NCBI RefSeq assembly: GCF_034190915.1
Contig: NW_026947509.1
Coordinates: 30,140,767-30,204,766 of the forward strand
Source: Cavia porcellus
Lineage: Eukaryota; Chordata; Mammalia; Rodentia; Caviidae
DNA length: 64,000 bases
Reading direction: 5' to 3'
Under the pieces are notes generated by a model. The model ran no database searches, was not told the DNA's origin, and was given only the letters and a program-made list of their open reading frames with translations. A program made the position numbers and the translations under genes. Below are positions 35,902-47,696 of the stretch, one piece after another. How positions within the stretch are numbered: the first letter of the stretch is position 1; every line of letters starts with the position of its first letter.

Positions 35902-35920
35902 TATTATTATTATTATTATT
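35902..35920. repeat. ATT trinucleotide repeat
   Basis: Six uninterrupted TAT/ATT units form a short microsatellite. Confidence 0.95.
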
Positions 35921-36139
35921 TGATGGTAATTTGTTTCCTTGTAAACGCACGCAACTGAGTTTGGAGGATGGCAGTGCAGACAGCTTTCTCCACACAGGGC
36001 GGAGTTTTAGCCCTGAGCCCTCGCACGCCTGCCTGGGCCATCTCCAGTGCTCTTCTGTCTGCAGTCAGCAGGTGCTGTCCCTGCACAGCAACCCAGACTG
36101 AACGCAGCCCTGTCCTGCAGGAGGGAACCTCGCCACTGG

Positions 36140-36182
36140 GGGAAGGGGGGGGCAGGAGAGAACTGGGGGGAGGGCAGCGGGA
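36140..36182 (+). repeat. G-run cluster
   Basis: The run of eight G at about 36145 is followed by GGGGGGAGGG and further G triplets within 40 bases. This meets the spacing for a possible G-quadruplex on the plus strand; it is only a sequence prediction. Confidence 0.7.
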
Positions 36183-36239
36183 AGGCACTTCCTGCGAGGG
36201 GAGTCATGAGAGTGAAGGGCCACGCACCATGGGCCAGGT

Positions 36240-36357
36240 TCTGCCGCTGGTGGGGATCAGAATGGAGACAGACTGGGGACTCCATGTGCCGGATTCAAAT
36301 CCTGGCCCAGCCGCTTACTGGGCAGTGATCACAGCAACTTTCCTCCCCCTCAGTGGA
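36240..36357 (+). repeat. MIR SINE
   Basis: GGATTCAAATCCTGGCCCAG followed by CCGCTTACTGGGCAGTGATC and a CCCCTCAGTGG end matches the MIR core and B-box-derived part in sense orientation. It lies inside the longest open frame of the window (266 codons, 35968-36768), which argues against that frame being a gene. Confidence 0.75.
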
Positions 36358-37489
36358 CCTAGAGGGCCCACCCAGCGAGGGAGCTGCCACACAGGACCCT
36401 GGTGGCCTGGGAGGGCAGAGGTCCCCTCTCCACTCTTCCCCCACCCTCTCCTCCTGAGCCCTCCTCTCTCCAGAAGGTGGGGATCCCGAGATGCTGAGGA
36501 ATGGTTGAGACTGGAGAGCCTGTGCAGCCCCTTGCTGTATCCAGGGCAAGGACTCCGTCTCTCTAGTCAGCACCCCGTGAAAGCCTGGTGTCCCTTGGCG
36601 GTGCCTCACAAGTTCTATGAGCCTGGGGTGTCACTGGATGGGACAGGGATGAGAGTATGGGCTCTGAGGAAGAGCCCTGAACATGACTCTCACTCTCTGG
36701 TGATCAGGGTAGGGAGAAGGACAGGAAGCCATCACTTAGGTCTCCACTGGGTCCCCAACAGGGTCTAGGGGGTGCCTGGGAGGGGAGAACCCATGAGGCC
36801 GGACGTCCAGGGGAAATTGTTCCCAGCAAAGAAGTACTCGGGGCAGCCTGGCCAGGGGAGCCAGTGACTCACAGACCGGCTGCGCGCCCCCACACTGCAG
36901 CTGTGGCCAGCGCCAGGCTTCTGATTCATGTTTTCCACGGGGATTCGGGGGAAATGTGAACCGTCTGGATGGACACATGGCGCCCACTGGCCGAGGGAGC
37001 TTCTGACCGCCACCTCCTCCTCCTGCTGCTGGCCTGGCCTCCAGTCCTGTGACACCACTGTCACCAAGTCTACTGCCTAGGAACAGCTCGGAGTCTGCAG
37101 TGGGGTAGGGTGACCATGGGATCCTTGTCTGACCTCATGTTCCCTTTCCTGGGCTCTCTGCACTCCCTGGCCAGCGCCAGCCACGCAGGTCTGATCACCG
37201 ACCTGGGTTCCCACAGTGAGCCGGTTTAGGCCATGGGAGTAGACAACTAACCCTGGGGCTTCCCCACGGATCTGGACAGATGTTGGAGGCCAGGGCACAG
37301 TGCCCAACCTTTCTCCAAAGGCGGGGGTGGTAGTGGGTCCACAGGTTCCCCAGAGTGTGGTGCCCAGAAGGGTGGTGTGGGGCTTGGGGGAGGAGACTTG
37401 GCCATTGGAAGTGTGGTGGGTTCAGTCCTGATGAAGGATGGAGGAACTGCTCTCAGCAGGGACCAGAATCCCCCCACCCCAACCTCAGC
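36358..37489. other. Unrecognised GC-rich DNA
   Basis: No named repeat or exon is seen. Overlapping open frames on both strands share no protein motif. Confidence 0.45.
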
Positions 37490-37692
37490 TCTTCCCTGTA
37501 TGGGTGATTGGACCCATGTCCTTCGCACTGAGCTACATCCCCAGTCCTTTTCATTCATTCATTTATTTCTTTTGAGACTGTGGTTCTCTAAGTCGCTAAA
37601 TTGCCCAGACTGAGTGCAAAATTGCAATCCTCTTGCTTTGGCCTCACCGACTGCTGGGATTACAAACTTGCACCCCCAAACTCAGCAGGCTC
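37490..37692 (-). mobile_element. B1-dID composite SINE, antisense
   Basis: From left to right on the plus strand: complement of an ID-like tail (CACTGAGCTACATCCCCAGT), a T-rich linker, then complement of B1 (GAGACTGTGGTTCTCTAAGT, TTGCCCAGACTGAGTGCAAA, CTGGGATTACAAACTTGCAC). This is the same composite as at 39553 and 51325, inverted. Confidence 0.9.
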
Positions 37693-39184
37693 TCAAGCAT
37701 CATTTAAACATCCCCGTGTTTCAAGAGTGCCACCTGGTGGTAGCAAGTGGGAATGGCGTATCACGAACATTTCCTTACAAGGACTTTTCCATCGAAAAGG
37801 GTACTTCCAAGGCCAACAGTGTTAATGACCCTGCCTTGAGTGTTCAGTGTCTCCAGAGGATTTTCACATCACTTTCATTTGATCATCCCGAAAACCAGGG
37901 ATAACAGCAGCATACACTGTTTCTGCAGCCTGCAGACTGATGCGGAGTGGTGGACCCACTCACCAAAGGACACTGAGCCAGCACTCCAGGTCCTCCAGGG
38001 TGCCCCTCTGCACACTGCAGCCACCAGATGGTGACACCATGCATTGCCCCCTCATACCTGTTTAATCTTGGTCCATCGTGGACACACGTGTGCGCTTGTG
38101 TGTGTTGAGTGGGATGACCCTCAGGGGAGAAGGTTCCCAGGCAGCCCTCCCCTGCCCTGGGTATGGTCCCTGGATGGTTCTATTGTTCTATTCTGTCTAC
38201 TTTAAGGGCTACTTAGGGTCCATTAAACTGTTCTCCCAGCCCATCAGCAGTCAAAGCCATGGCTGAAAGGCTGACAAGGTCACCCTAGCAATGCCCACGA
38301 ATGACCCTGGGACGCTGTGGGTGTTGCCTACTGTGCTGGAGAGGGCACAGATGTGATGCAACAGGGGCTCCTGAGATGAAGCAGTGACCCCAGATTACCC
38401 GAGGGCCCGGTGTGGCCATGGGAGAGGAGGGCCACAGAGGTCATGCTTGAGCGGATATTGCAGTGGCCTGCTTGGAGGAGAGGCCACCAGCAGGGAAAGT
38501 GCCCCTGGGGCAGAGGAGGCCAGCAACAGAGGCCCTCTGGGCCCCTGAAGCAATCCATCCTGACACCTAAACCTCAGCACAGGGGGAAGCAGTTATCAGC
38601 CTCAGCCTTGGGAACAGCAGGCTGGCTCATGTTGGGTTATGTAGTCACAGCCATCCAGGACTGGACAGGATGAACTTGGGATGCAGTAGGACACATTTGG
38701 GCCACAACTGCATCACTGAGGAGGTGTACACAGCCTGCAGACCTGGGTGTCTGTTGGGTCCTTTCTGAATTGTTTACCACCATTTGAAAATCGTGCTGTT
38801 TTGTGGAAAGATCAGAATTCACGGCTCATCATTGTGCAAGGCCTGCTCCTCACCTTGCCACGTGGGGCTCGGGCTGCCAGAGTCTCCACTGAACTCCCAT
38901 CTCTCCTGCTGCTTGCATAGGCCCATCACCGAGAGGCTCAAAGGAAAAGCAGTTTCCCACCACCCAGACCCTTTAGACCTTGGGCTTCGGAACTCTGAGC
39001 CCCTCCTGGTACATAAAAGGCAGCCAGCACCCATGTGACTGCCCTCCCGCTCCAGGATGATGGACTAAGGGTTTGCTCTCTGCACCCCAGCCAGCCCTAC
39101 TCCCTCCTCATTTTCCCCAAATGACTAATTAATCACAAGGTTTGGACCTCAGAGAGTCCCTCCTGGACAGTCACAAAGCGGGCC
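37693..39184. other. Unrecognised DNA without a gene
   Basis: A MIR-like or L2-like patch at 37830-37905 (TTTTCACATCACTTTCATTT) is too weak to call. Nothing else is recognisable. Confidence 0.4.
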
Positions 39185-39300
39185 TGGAGGCACACCAAGG
39201 TCAGGCAAGCTGCCCAAGGTCGCAGAGTCCGAGGAGGCGGGAAGGACCAGTATTGGCAGCAGACAGAGCCAGGGTCATAGTCTGAGAAGTGAGCAGACCA
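39185..39300 (-). repeat. MIR SINE fragment, antisense
   Basis: AGCTGCCCAAGGTCGCAGAG and CAGACAGAGCCAGGGTCATA match the MIR antisense segment after its GGAAACTGAGGC core. The fragment is short and diverged. Confidence 0.6.
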
Positions 39301-39552
39301 AGGCTGGCAGGGAGGAAGTGAGCGGGCGCAGGTGGAGGCAGGAGTACTTTCCAGAAAGGGTGCAGTGGGAAGCTGTGTGACCATGTGGTGACAATCCCCG
39401 GGACCCTGAGGAGAAGGCTTCTGGAGGGGAAGGCACCAACATGGGAGGTCTGTGGGGAATGCTTTGTGGGCCCAAGAGCATCGCAGCACAGGAGACTAGT
39501 GTCGGAGAGGTCCCGAAAGGAGTCACTCTCAGCAGGGAAGAAAGCGACAAGG

Positions 39553-39745
39553 AAGTCGTATGTGGTGGCACACATTTATAATCCCAGCACTTTGGGAGGC
39601 CGAGGCAGGAGGATTTCAAGTTAAAATCCCTCCTGGGTAATTTATCAAGACCCTGTCTCAAAATAAATTTAAAAAAATTAAAGAGGGTTGGGGGTAGAGC
39701 TCAGTGTGAAGGCCCTAGGTTCAAACCTAGTACTACAAAAAGAAA
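39553..39745 (+). mobile_element. B1-dID composite SINE
   Basis: TAATCCCAGCACTTTGGGAG and GCCGAGGCAGGAGGATTTCA are the B1 part. After an A-rich linker, GGTTGGGGGTAGAGCTCAGT and AGGCCCTAGGTTCAAACCTA are the ID-like part, ending in an A-rich tail. It is the best-preserved composite in the window. Confidence 0.95.
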
Positions 39746-40612
39746 TGTTATGAAACAAAACAAAATGAAAATAGAAAGGAAGACCGAGCCAGGGATCGAG
39801 CCCCAGGGAGGACTCCAGGCCGCTTGGTCCTGTGCAGGCAGCTGCCATGGCTGCCTTGTTCCTTACTTCCCTGTGGATGTTTCTGGAAGCCCATGGGACA
39901 CAGGACCCTGGGACGTGGGGTTAAGGACTCGAGAGTCACTCATTGTGGCTCCAAGGTCGGGGCTGGGGACAGCAGGGCAAGGCGAGCCCTGTGACCACAG
40001 GAGCCCCAAGTGCATTCTGTGCTTGAGACAGAGGTGTGGTGGAGGGAGGACTGAGGGACAGGAGGTGTGTTTGGGCTCTGCCATGCCAAGGAGGGGTCCG
40101 TCCCTGGTGGTGCCACCCACTGGTACTGTGGCCTGCGGGTTCCTTCGAACTTTGTGATCTCAGCAGGCAGCTCTGTGAAGTGGGGGCCCAGAGCACTGCC
40201 TGCCTCAGGATCGTGAGAGTCACTTCCCACTGCGGTTGTCAGTGGAGCCTTGTTTGCACATTGATGACTGGGGACCCAAGCGGCACACCCACCCTGCATC
40301 TCCTGTCAAAATCCAGCTGGCTCGATGCCTCTGTGTCCCACTGGCTCTTAAACCATGTGGCCATGGCATCCTCCCCCCCAGCATGTCCTCCACTCTCTTC
40401 TCTCCTGCAAACAGCTCTCACGCCCCATGTCTCTGGCTATAGCTGGCTGTGATCACCAAGCCTAGAGTCCACTCACTTTTCTGGGGCTCCCCTCTGGGTC
40501 CCAAATTCACATTCCTGGGCCAGCTCAGGCTGGGCTGGATGGACAGAGGTCAGCTTGGTGGCCTGGTGCTGCACTGGTCTGTGCCCCGTGTCCAGCCCAG
40601 CTCCATCTGGGA

Positions 40613-40650
40613 AGGAGCGGGGGGGAGGGGGGCGGGGGGGTGGGGTGACA
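40613..40650 (+). repeat. Dense G-runs, possible G-quadruplex
   Basis: Four runs of four to seven G are separated by single bases (GCGGGGGGGAGGGG, then GGCGGGGGGGTGGGG). This is the strongest G-quadruplex-type pattern in the window, on the plus strand. Confidence 0.9.
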
Positions 40651-41004
40651 ACCCAGGAACATGGGTGAGAAGTGACTGAAGGTGTCACTCTGCCTCCCAC
40701 CCATCAAGGGGCCCCTGAGAGGGAAGCAGATCCCCTGATGTCCCTGAGGACTGCTTCCTGACCTTTTCTGTGTCTCCTGCCCAGCTCACACCTCCCAATT
40801 CCATGTTCTGGGGCGCGGATTCTCTGGAAGGGGAACCAGCAGGTAAAGGCAGAGGAACGGAGTAGAGGATAAGGCACTTATGAAGCGGAGCCCAGGTGCC
40901 CAGCAGAGGCAGCGTCCTACAGGTACCCATGTCACAGCCCTCTATGGACCTCTGATCTTTGGGGTGAGGACTGCCTTGGCGCAGTGAGTGGCCAGTAAGT
41001 CACA

Positions 41005-41050
41005 AGCATGCACATGCATGCACATGCACACACACGCACACACACACTAG
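41005..41050. repeat. ATGCAC/CA short repeat
   Basis: GCATGCACATGCATGCACAT is followed by ACACAC units. It is an impure microsatellite. Confidence 0.9.
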
Positions 41051-43272
41051 TACTGCACTGCACATGTATGTGCACAGGGCCTCTGAGGGTGGCTGGCACT
41101 GGACGGACACTTAGCCCTCCTGCTGACCACAGGCTGTGGCTTGATGTGACTCATGCCCACCCCACTGTCCCGGATGGCTCCAAGTCTTGTCCACAGCAGC
41201 CACAGTGCTCCCTCCCCAAAGCCCCCACGTCACTGCTGCAGATGCAGGGAAGATCTGTTTAGTTCTCTGACCTCTCCTGTCCATCTCGGTCTCTCAACAG
41301 CAAGGGCCGCGAACCAACGGCACCATACGCACTTCTTTGAGATTGGAGCACAGAATGAGGGAGGCCGGCTGCCTTCTTGTCCTGATCTTGGTCTGTTCAT
41401 TTGTTTAAATCAGACTCATATGGAAGCCAGCATCTGGTCCTAATGCAATTCTGCCTGCTGCCCTGCCCAGCCTGGACCTGGAGATGCCTCTCCTTGGGTC
41501 CCCCTAAGAGGTGCTGGACGTGTCCTCCTTTCCCAGATTCTGACAGGTGACCTGTCTGTGGGGAACAGGGTCAAGAATGACCAAGGGTAGGAAGCCCCCC
41601 CACCCAGCCCAAGTCAATGAAGTCTATAATTTATTTGACATTTATTCTAGAAACTTTCCATGACACCAGCTGGTATTAAGAAGCCACTCAGACCAGCCGA
41701 TTAACAAGTAATAACAGACATGCAGGACTGTTTCCTAGGGGCTTCTGTCTTCTCTGGCCACTCCACTTGACTGTCAGGGCCTACAGAAAGAGGGGTCTGG
41801 CTGGACCCTGTGTATGGGGCAACATGACCGGAAGCACAGTGGTGGGAGCAGCAGTCGTTCAGCGGTGTGTCGAGCAAGCGAGGAGCATCACCCCCAAAGG
41901 AAAGAGAGGTGAGGAGATGTCACCAAAGCACAGGGGCTGGGAGGCAGGAGGGGCAGGGTAACCTCCCTCCCTCTCCTCCCAGCAAGGCCCCGGAGCCCAG
42001 GAGTGCTGCTGGCCCACCCAGCTGTGCATCAGTGCCTGCTGGGAGGAGCCTCTGAGCAGGAAGACCGGGCCTGGCTTCCTGCATACGAGGTCAAGGCAAT
42101 GGCTGGCAGGCCTGGGTCACCCATTGCACCTCTCAGACTTCCCAGCAGAGCTACAGATGTCACACCCCCGTAAGGGCCGGCTTCATGCTGGACAGCTCAG
42201 GGAGTGCTGCGTGGGCTTCAGCCATGGTGAGGAGAAGGCCAAGGCAAGTGCCCATCAGGCTCTTTGCTTGGGGTTGAGGGTCTGCTCCCCATGCTGGGGG
42301 AGCAGTGTGGTCTCCAGAGACAGTGTGCAAGGGAGACAGACGCTGAAGAGAGAAGGAGGCTCAGCCTGCTCCCTGGGGCCAAGTAGAGATGGCTGAGTCT
42401 GCATCTTGAGGTCAGAACAGCCAGGAGTGGATGGGAGAATCCACAGAGGCCTGGGGAGGAGCTGGCTGCCCCGAGGGGTGCAGGCTGTGAGCCCTCAACC
42501 CAGAAACTTCAGCTCCCTTGTCATTAGTTGGGGCGATAGCAGCTGCCCTTCAAGCCTGCCATACAGTTTTAATAAAAGAATATTGCAGACGCCAGGGTGG
42601 TGACACAGTGCTTCCCAAGCCGGGTCTCCACAGAGCCCTGAGCTTGCCATTCCCCACAGTAAGAGCGTGTCTCTGGCAGCTTCCAGCACAGAGCCCTGAG
42701 ATTGCCAGGGTCCTAACATGCAAGACAGAGGTGCTGGGACAGTGGCTGTAGAGTCCTCCAAGGTCACCAACCAAGGAGGTCTTGAACATGATGAAAAAAA
42801 CAAGGGGAAACTTCGTCTAGCAATGGTGTCTGGGGATATGATGCCAAAGCAGAAGACAGTGAAATTTACAGATAGACAAACTGGATGTCATCACAATTAA
42901 AAGAAAAACTTCTATGTATCAAAGGGCAAGATCAAGGATAAAAAGGACAGCTCTGCAGGAGACAGGGTCCTCAATTGTCACCTCCTCCCCTTTATTCTTC
43001 TGGAAATTCCATCAGTGTCTGGCCTCCATTGTTTCTGATGAGAAATCTAGTGTTAATCTTATTGTGACTTTTTTTTCTCTGGACCTGATGAGTCCTTCTT
43101 CTCTTTCTGGCTTCAAAATTGGCTCCTTGACTCCAGTTCAGCAGTGTGCCCATGCTGTGTCTGGGTACTGATCTTTGTGTTGTCCTGCCTGAGGTCCACT
43201 GCATTTCTTGATAGGTAGATTAAGATTTTCATCAAATTTAAAAAGCTTCAAGCCATTATTTCTTCAAATATA

Positions 43273-43939
43273 TAGTTGTCACTTAGTGTGCACAAGGTAT
43301 AGGCACCAGGGTCCAACACAGACACCACCACGAGAGAATGTTTCAGTCTCTCATATCAAATGGTATGGTATTTGCATATGACCTGTGCACATATACATTG
43401 TCTTCCCTAGATTAATTATAATACTGCATACCGTGGAAATGCTATGTAAATAGTCTTATACTATACAGCAGAGTCTTGATCCTGACATACAAACAGCTTT
43501 GGTTTGGCCGCAATTTTAGTGTTATCTTATGACCACAAAGCCTTGAGGTATGACCCAAATGCCAGCTGCTTATGTCTCCAGATGGTCTCAGATACCAATG
43601 TAAACCTTAAAGAATTCTGGGACTCCATACAACATCCTTTCCTGCATGGAGTTCATTGAGAAATCCTGGGCCAGTGTCTTTCTGAGGACATTGAGGTGGC
43701 CTGTGTACAGGACAGAGGCTGTGCAGTGGAGCCTGAGATTCAGTTGGCAACTTGAGTTACAACCAGTGCTCAGGAAAGAACCAAATTCCTAAGTGGAGAG
43801 TCCACTGTATTGTGTGAGGCACAGTGAGAAGAGAAACACTATGCACATCTCAGCACAGACATAATTTTTCCCAAATACTTTTGATCTGTGATTGGTTGGA
43901 TCTGTAAATGCAGACTCCATAGACAGTGAGGGTTGCTTG
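43273..43939 (+). mobile_element. MER2-like Tigger-derived element, split
   Basis: It starts AGTTGTCACTTAGTGTGC after a TA. It then carries GTATTTGCATATGACCTGTG, CCTAGATTAATTATAATACT and AATGCTATGTAAATAGTC. After an unrelated segment it resumes with ACTGTATTGTGTGAGGC and TTTGATCTGTGATTGGTTGG, ending near GTGAGGGTTGCTTG. This is the layout of the non-autonomous Tigger-family element MER2. The TA before it fits the TA target of Tc1/mariner-type elements. Confidence 0.8.
43464..43801. other. Unidentified insert inside MER2-like element
   Basis: About 338 bases separate the two halves of the MER2-like element between its TATACT and ACTGTATTG text. The segment starts ACAGCAGAGTCTTGATCCTG and ends TTCCTAAGTGGAGAGTCC. 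I do not recognise it. It has no A-tail and no clear target duplication. Confidence 0.6.
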
Positions 43940-44150
43940 CAGTTTTCACCTCTCTCTCCGCATTTCTCCCACTGTGTGTTTGTTGAGGCAGTGAGGTCTG
44001 TATAACTCTGTTCCTTCTTTATTCTTTTCCTTGGACCATTTTCAAGTGTGCTGATTCTTTCTTCTGCCATCTCACGTATGCCACTGGGTCCTTCAACAGC
44101 TAATGTCTCTGCTGAGACCTTTTAAAAGTTGGGGTCGTTACTTTAATCCC

Positions 44151-47130
44151 ACAGCCGGACCTGCAGATTCTGTCAGTGTGCAGTATGCAATGCTCAGCCA
44201 CCTGGAATCAGGGTGCTCTCCTGGCTTCGCATCTGGCTCTGTCTGTGGGATGCATTCAAAGTCCAGGTAGTTCATGTATCTTCCTGGCTTGGGCTTTCTC
44301 CTGTCCCCTCTCTCTGTGTGTCCAAGGCTTCATGGTCAGCCTGGGCTGAGATGAGCAAGGGCCCCATCTGTTCTCCCACACTGTCGCATGTGTGCACAAT
44401 GCTCCATTTGGGTTTCCAGGGATGGATGGAAACTTACCGGAGGCCTCTGTGTACATCTCCTGGCTTGGGCCTCCCTGCTTGCTCCGAGCAGTATCTGGAC
44501 ATTAGAGGATCGACTCATTTCCTCTCCTGCCCGTCCACCTCCTGAGCTTGCTGCTTATTTTCAACAACACCTCCTGGGTGGGGATTTTCCACGGGGGCCT
44601 CAGCACCAAGTCAGCGCCTCCTTGTGGGAAGCCGCTGATTTTAGAGGCCGCTCTTCTGGTAAGCATTCAAGGGCTGCATTGACTGAGCCGCTGGGGACTG
44701 GACAGCCCAGGTGACAACACCGCAGAGCCCCCTTTGCCCACTCCAGTCTTGCATGTTGCATAAATGCTTCTCTATTTCTTTATAGCTTTGGTCAGAATAT
44801 TTCAGAGTCATGAAATGGTTGTTCCTGACTTTTTTGTCTAGTTTCGTGGTTACTTTCCACCATCCCAGAAAATCAAGGAGCTGACACATTCAAAAAAGCA
44901 GGGCGCACCGCAGCAAGCTTGTTAACTGCACATATCTTGGACAACCGTCTAAGTGGATCCAGTCTCATGTCCCAGTTACATAACCCTGACATCAGCGCTG
45001 AGGCTCGGCACTTTGTTAGGTTAATCTCAGGAGGACTTGGCTTTAGGCCCTGGTGAATGGACTCGTTGGATGGCTCAGAATCCCCATGGCTCAATCTCTT
45101 TAAGACTTTGATTCCTAGCTTGAAGAGTCGGGGGTGCAGGGGAGACAGGGGCGCAGAACACTGTTACTGTAAAAATCCAGTGCAGTGATTATGCAGATAT
45201 GTTTTGCACACTGACTTACACTAAGGAACTGCGTGCGGGGTGTGACAGCCAGACTGAACCACCCAGAGGGGTCTGCATGGAATTTGCCACACCTGGGGAG
45301 ACCAGACTCACTGATAGGTTTTGGGGTTTGAATACAATCAATGACACCTCCCCCTTCTTTAAGGTTCTAAAACAGTTCAGGAACAAGCCCAGATATCTGA
45401 CAAGTGAAAGCAAAAAACCACCAGTTTTTTATTACAGATGAAGCCAAGTAGAAGGGTGGGGAGTCCCTCGCACACACCTTGCTGTCACTCCAAGTCCCTG
45501 CACTCAGCCAGTTGCACAGAACTTTTGGGGTGGGCGGTAGGGGAGATGATCTCAAGAGCAGAACACGGGAGCCGCAGCCCTTGGTTCCATTCCCTGCACA
45601 GATGTCGCCTCAGAGACTGGGGAGCAGCCTGATAGGAGACCACCTCGGCAACTCCAGCACTTCCTGTTCAGAGGAGACCAGGAAGTGGGTTCAGGAGGCT
45701 CCTGGGTGAGCAGAAACTGAGGCAGTGCTGTGTCCAGAAGCCCAGTACTGAGCTGGCCCCATAAGCAGGTACTGCAGAGACTAAGGCCTGGCAGGTGGAA
45801 GGTCCAGCCCAGTGTCCTCAGGGGAGCATACACAAGGATAAGTGGCAGGGAACAGAGTGTGATAGGAGAAGCAGGGGCCGAGAAGGAGGATGAGGGTTGG
45901 GGAAGTTGATCTGTGAAGGAGCGGGAGGCATGCATGCACCTGGGGTTCTCCGTGCTGGCACTGGCGGTGGTCATGGCCGTGGCTGTGGCGGTTCAGACTG
46001 TGGTTCAGGTGGTGGCCTGTGTTTTTTCTGAAGATGGGAACGGCATGAACCGAAGGAAAAAAAGATGGGAAGCAAAATGCTAGACCCAGCAGGGCGGGGC
46101 TCATCGGTCCTGTCTGCAGCTTGGGGGTGAAGAGCTGGCTGGGATCCTGTCCAAGCAGCAGAAGTGGGGGTGGCAGTGGGGCTCTCCAGGGTCACAGGAA
46201 GGAGGGAGGGCAAGACAAGTGGGGAGGGGCAGGAGAAGAGAAGAGGAGGTGCTCCATGGATGGTCTCTGCTTCCTCTGAGAGTTGGGGGTGGAGAGGATC
46301 CAGTGGAGGGGTGGAGAGGCGAGGACTTCCCTCTCTTTCCCCCGGGAAAGCCTTGGAGGCTTGGCCACAGCATCCTTGACTTCCACAGCCCAGCTGTTTT
46401 TAAGTGTAAGAGTTTTGTAATATGATAAAAATATTTGATGAATTCTTGAATCTCTCTTTAGTGTTCTGTTTTTTATGCTCCCTCACTAACCCAGCCAATT
46501 TTTTATTAAAATATAATTTCCAGACAGTCTTTATCAAACCAGGAGCTTGGCAAGACAGGTTCACTTCTCTTCACACATGAGATGGATGACAACAGTTTCT
46601 GACCCCCTGTGATTCCTGACACATGTTGATGTTTCTCAGATGATGATGATAAGAATTTGTCAGCTTCTGTATCCCAGGAGAACCTATCTATATGCATGGA
46701 GTTTATTTCATTCCTTTCCATGCAGAGTGTTAAGTCACTGCCCCAAATGGTGGGTCCAGCTCCTTCTGGACAGGAGCTTGTGCCTTCTTTGACTGCCTTT
46801 CTCTTTCTTTTCCTCTTCTTCCTTCCCCCACTCCCTGAATGGAGAAGATACTCACATTCAGAACCCACTAGGTCATCCATTATGTGAGGAAGCCCAAGCA
46901 GCCCAAGCCATGCAGAGAGACCCACACAGAGCGGTGTGTGCCTTCTTCCGGTTCACAGCACCAGTTTGCTAACTGACCATGTGTGAGCCACCTCAGAGAT
47001 GAGTCCTCCCAGCCAATCCAGCTTCCTGTGCCTGCAATCTCGGCTGACTTCTGACCTTAGGGGACATCTACAGCAGAACTGCTCAGCAAAACTACCCTGA
47101 CTCCTGACCCTGGGGAAGTATCGGGGACTC
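44151..47130. other. Unrecognised DNA without a gene
   Basis: Nothing is nameable apart from a possible repeat-derived frame on the minus strand at 46506-46925. Open frames of up to 140 codons overlap on both strands at 45550-46400 in GC-rich purine/pyrimidine-skewed DNA. Confidence 0.45.
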
Positions 47131-47513
47131 TGCCAAGACAGATAAAATAAAAAACAGAGACAGATTTAGTAACACAGGAGGAGTGGCAGGGAAGTCAATG
47201 TCTCCGACTGGCCAAAAGAGCAGCCCTCCAAGGCAGCTGCTATTTATTGGGCGTATCAGTGACAGGCGGGGCTAGGGACAGATTCAGTACTGGCAGAAAA
47301 CTCAGAGGTCAGTGACTCAGTGGGAAAGGGATAATATAATCCTGAGTTACTCAGGAGGGTGGAGATGACCTTATGCTAAGAAGGTTCTTGCCCTGGAGTG
47401 TTTTCTAGACTTAGTGGCTTTAGTTTTCTTCCTGTTGGGTGGAGAGAGGTTGGCCCACCCCTGAGGAGTCAGTGGGAAATCTCAAGCCTCCATATTATCC
47501 CCTAGGGTAAACA
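47131..47513 (-). mobile_element. Probable solo LTR, antisense
   Basis: Read on the minus strand it begins TGTTTACCCTAGGGGATAAT and ends in ATCTGTCTTGGCA. It contains CCAATAAATAGCAGCTGCC in the place of a TATA or polyadenylation region, then a T-rich U5-like stretch before the CA end. This organisation is LTR-like, but no matching second copy and no clear target duplication is present. GATTTAG occurs at 47163 and 47514, which leaves the left boundary uncertain. Confidence 0.55.
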
Positions 47514-47696
47514 GATTTAGCTATTGTGACTTTGTGGTCCCCAGCAGGGAAGCATGTGAGATATAAGCACAATATTATTATTTTTAAGCCACTGAGCTTT
47601 GGGGTCTTTGAGAAAAGGATAACAGTAAATCCATCAAGCCCTATTGGCACACCTGAGCTGCCTGTGCCCCATGGTGGGTGCAGGGTGGGAAGTCAG

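Larger units (their letters stand above)
33131..36239. other. GC-richer DNA, no recognised gene
   Basis: The composition is markedly richer in G and C than the preceding LINE-1 region. Long open frames on both strands are expected from this alone. Purine-rich and ATT repeats inside are listed separately. No splice-bounded frame with a known motif was found. Confidence 0.45.
39746..42964. other. GC-rich DNA, no recognised gene
   Basis: Simple repeats listed separately lie inside. The open frames (up to 138 codons) overlap on both strands and share no motif. A GAGCCAGGGATCGAGCCCC stretch at 39784 recalls an ID complement but lacks the A box, so it was not called. Confidence 0.45.
42965..44150 (-). 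repeat. Old LINE fragment hosting a MER2-like insert
   Basis: Left part: CTGGCCTCCATTGTTTCTGA, ATGAGAAATCTAGTGTTAAT, TCATCAAATTTAAAAAGCTT and CATTATTTCTTCAAATATA. After the inserted element the text resumes with CACCTCTCTCTCCGCATTTC and CTGATTCTTTCTTCTGCCAT. The same blocks occur at 12530-13290, so both are copies of one old repeat. I place it in the LINE-1 5' region read in antisense, with moderate confidence in the class. Confidence 0.6.

Noticed and set aside
35968..36768. Longest open frame in the window (266 codons, plus strand)
   Set aside because: It lies in GC-rich DNA where stops are rare, runs straight through a MIR SINE, has other long frames on both strands, and shows no protein motif.
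39784..39810. ID-like complement text at the end of a B1-dID
   Set aside because: It lacks the A box and a tail, so it is too short to call.
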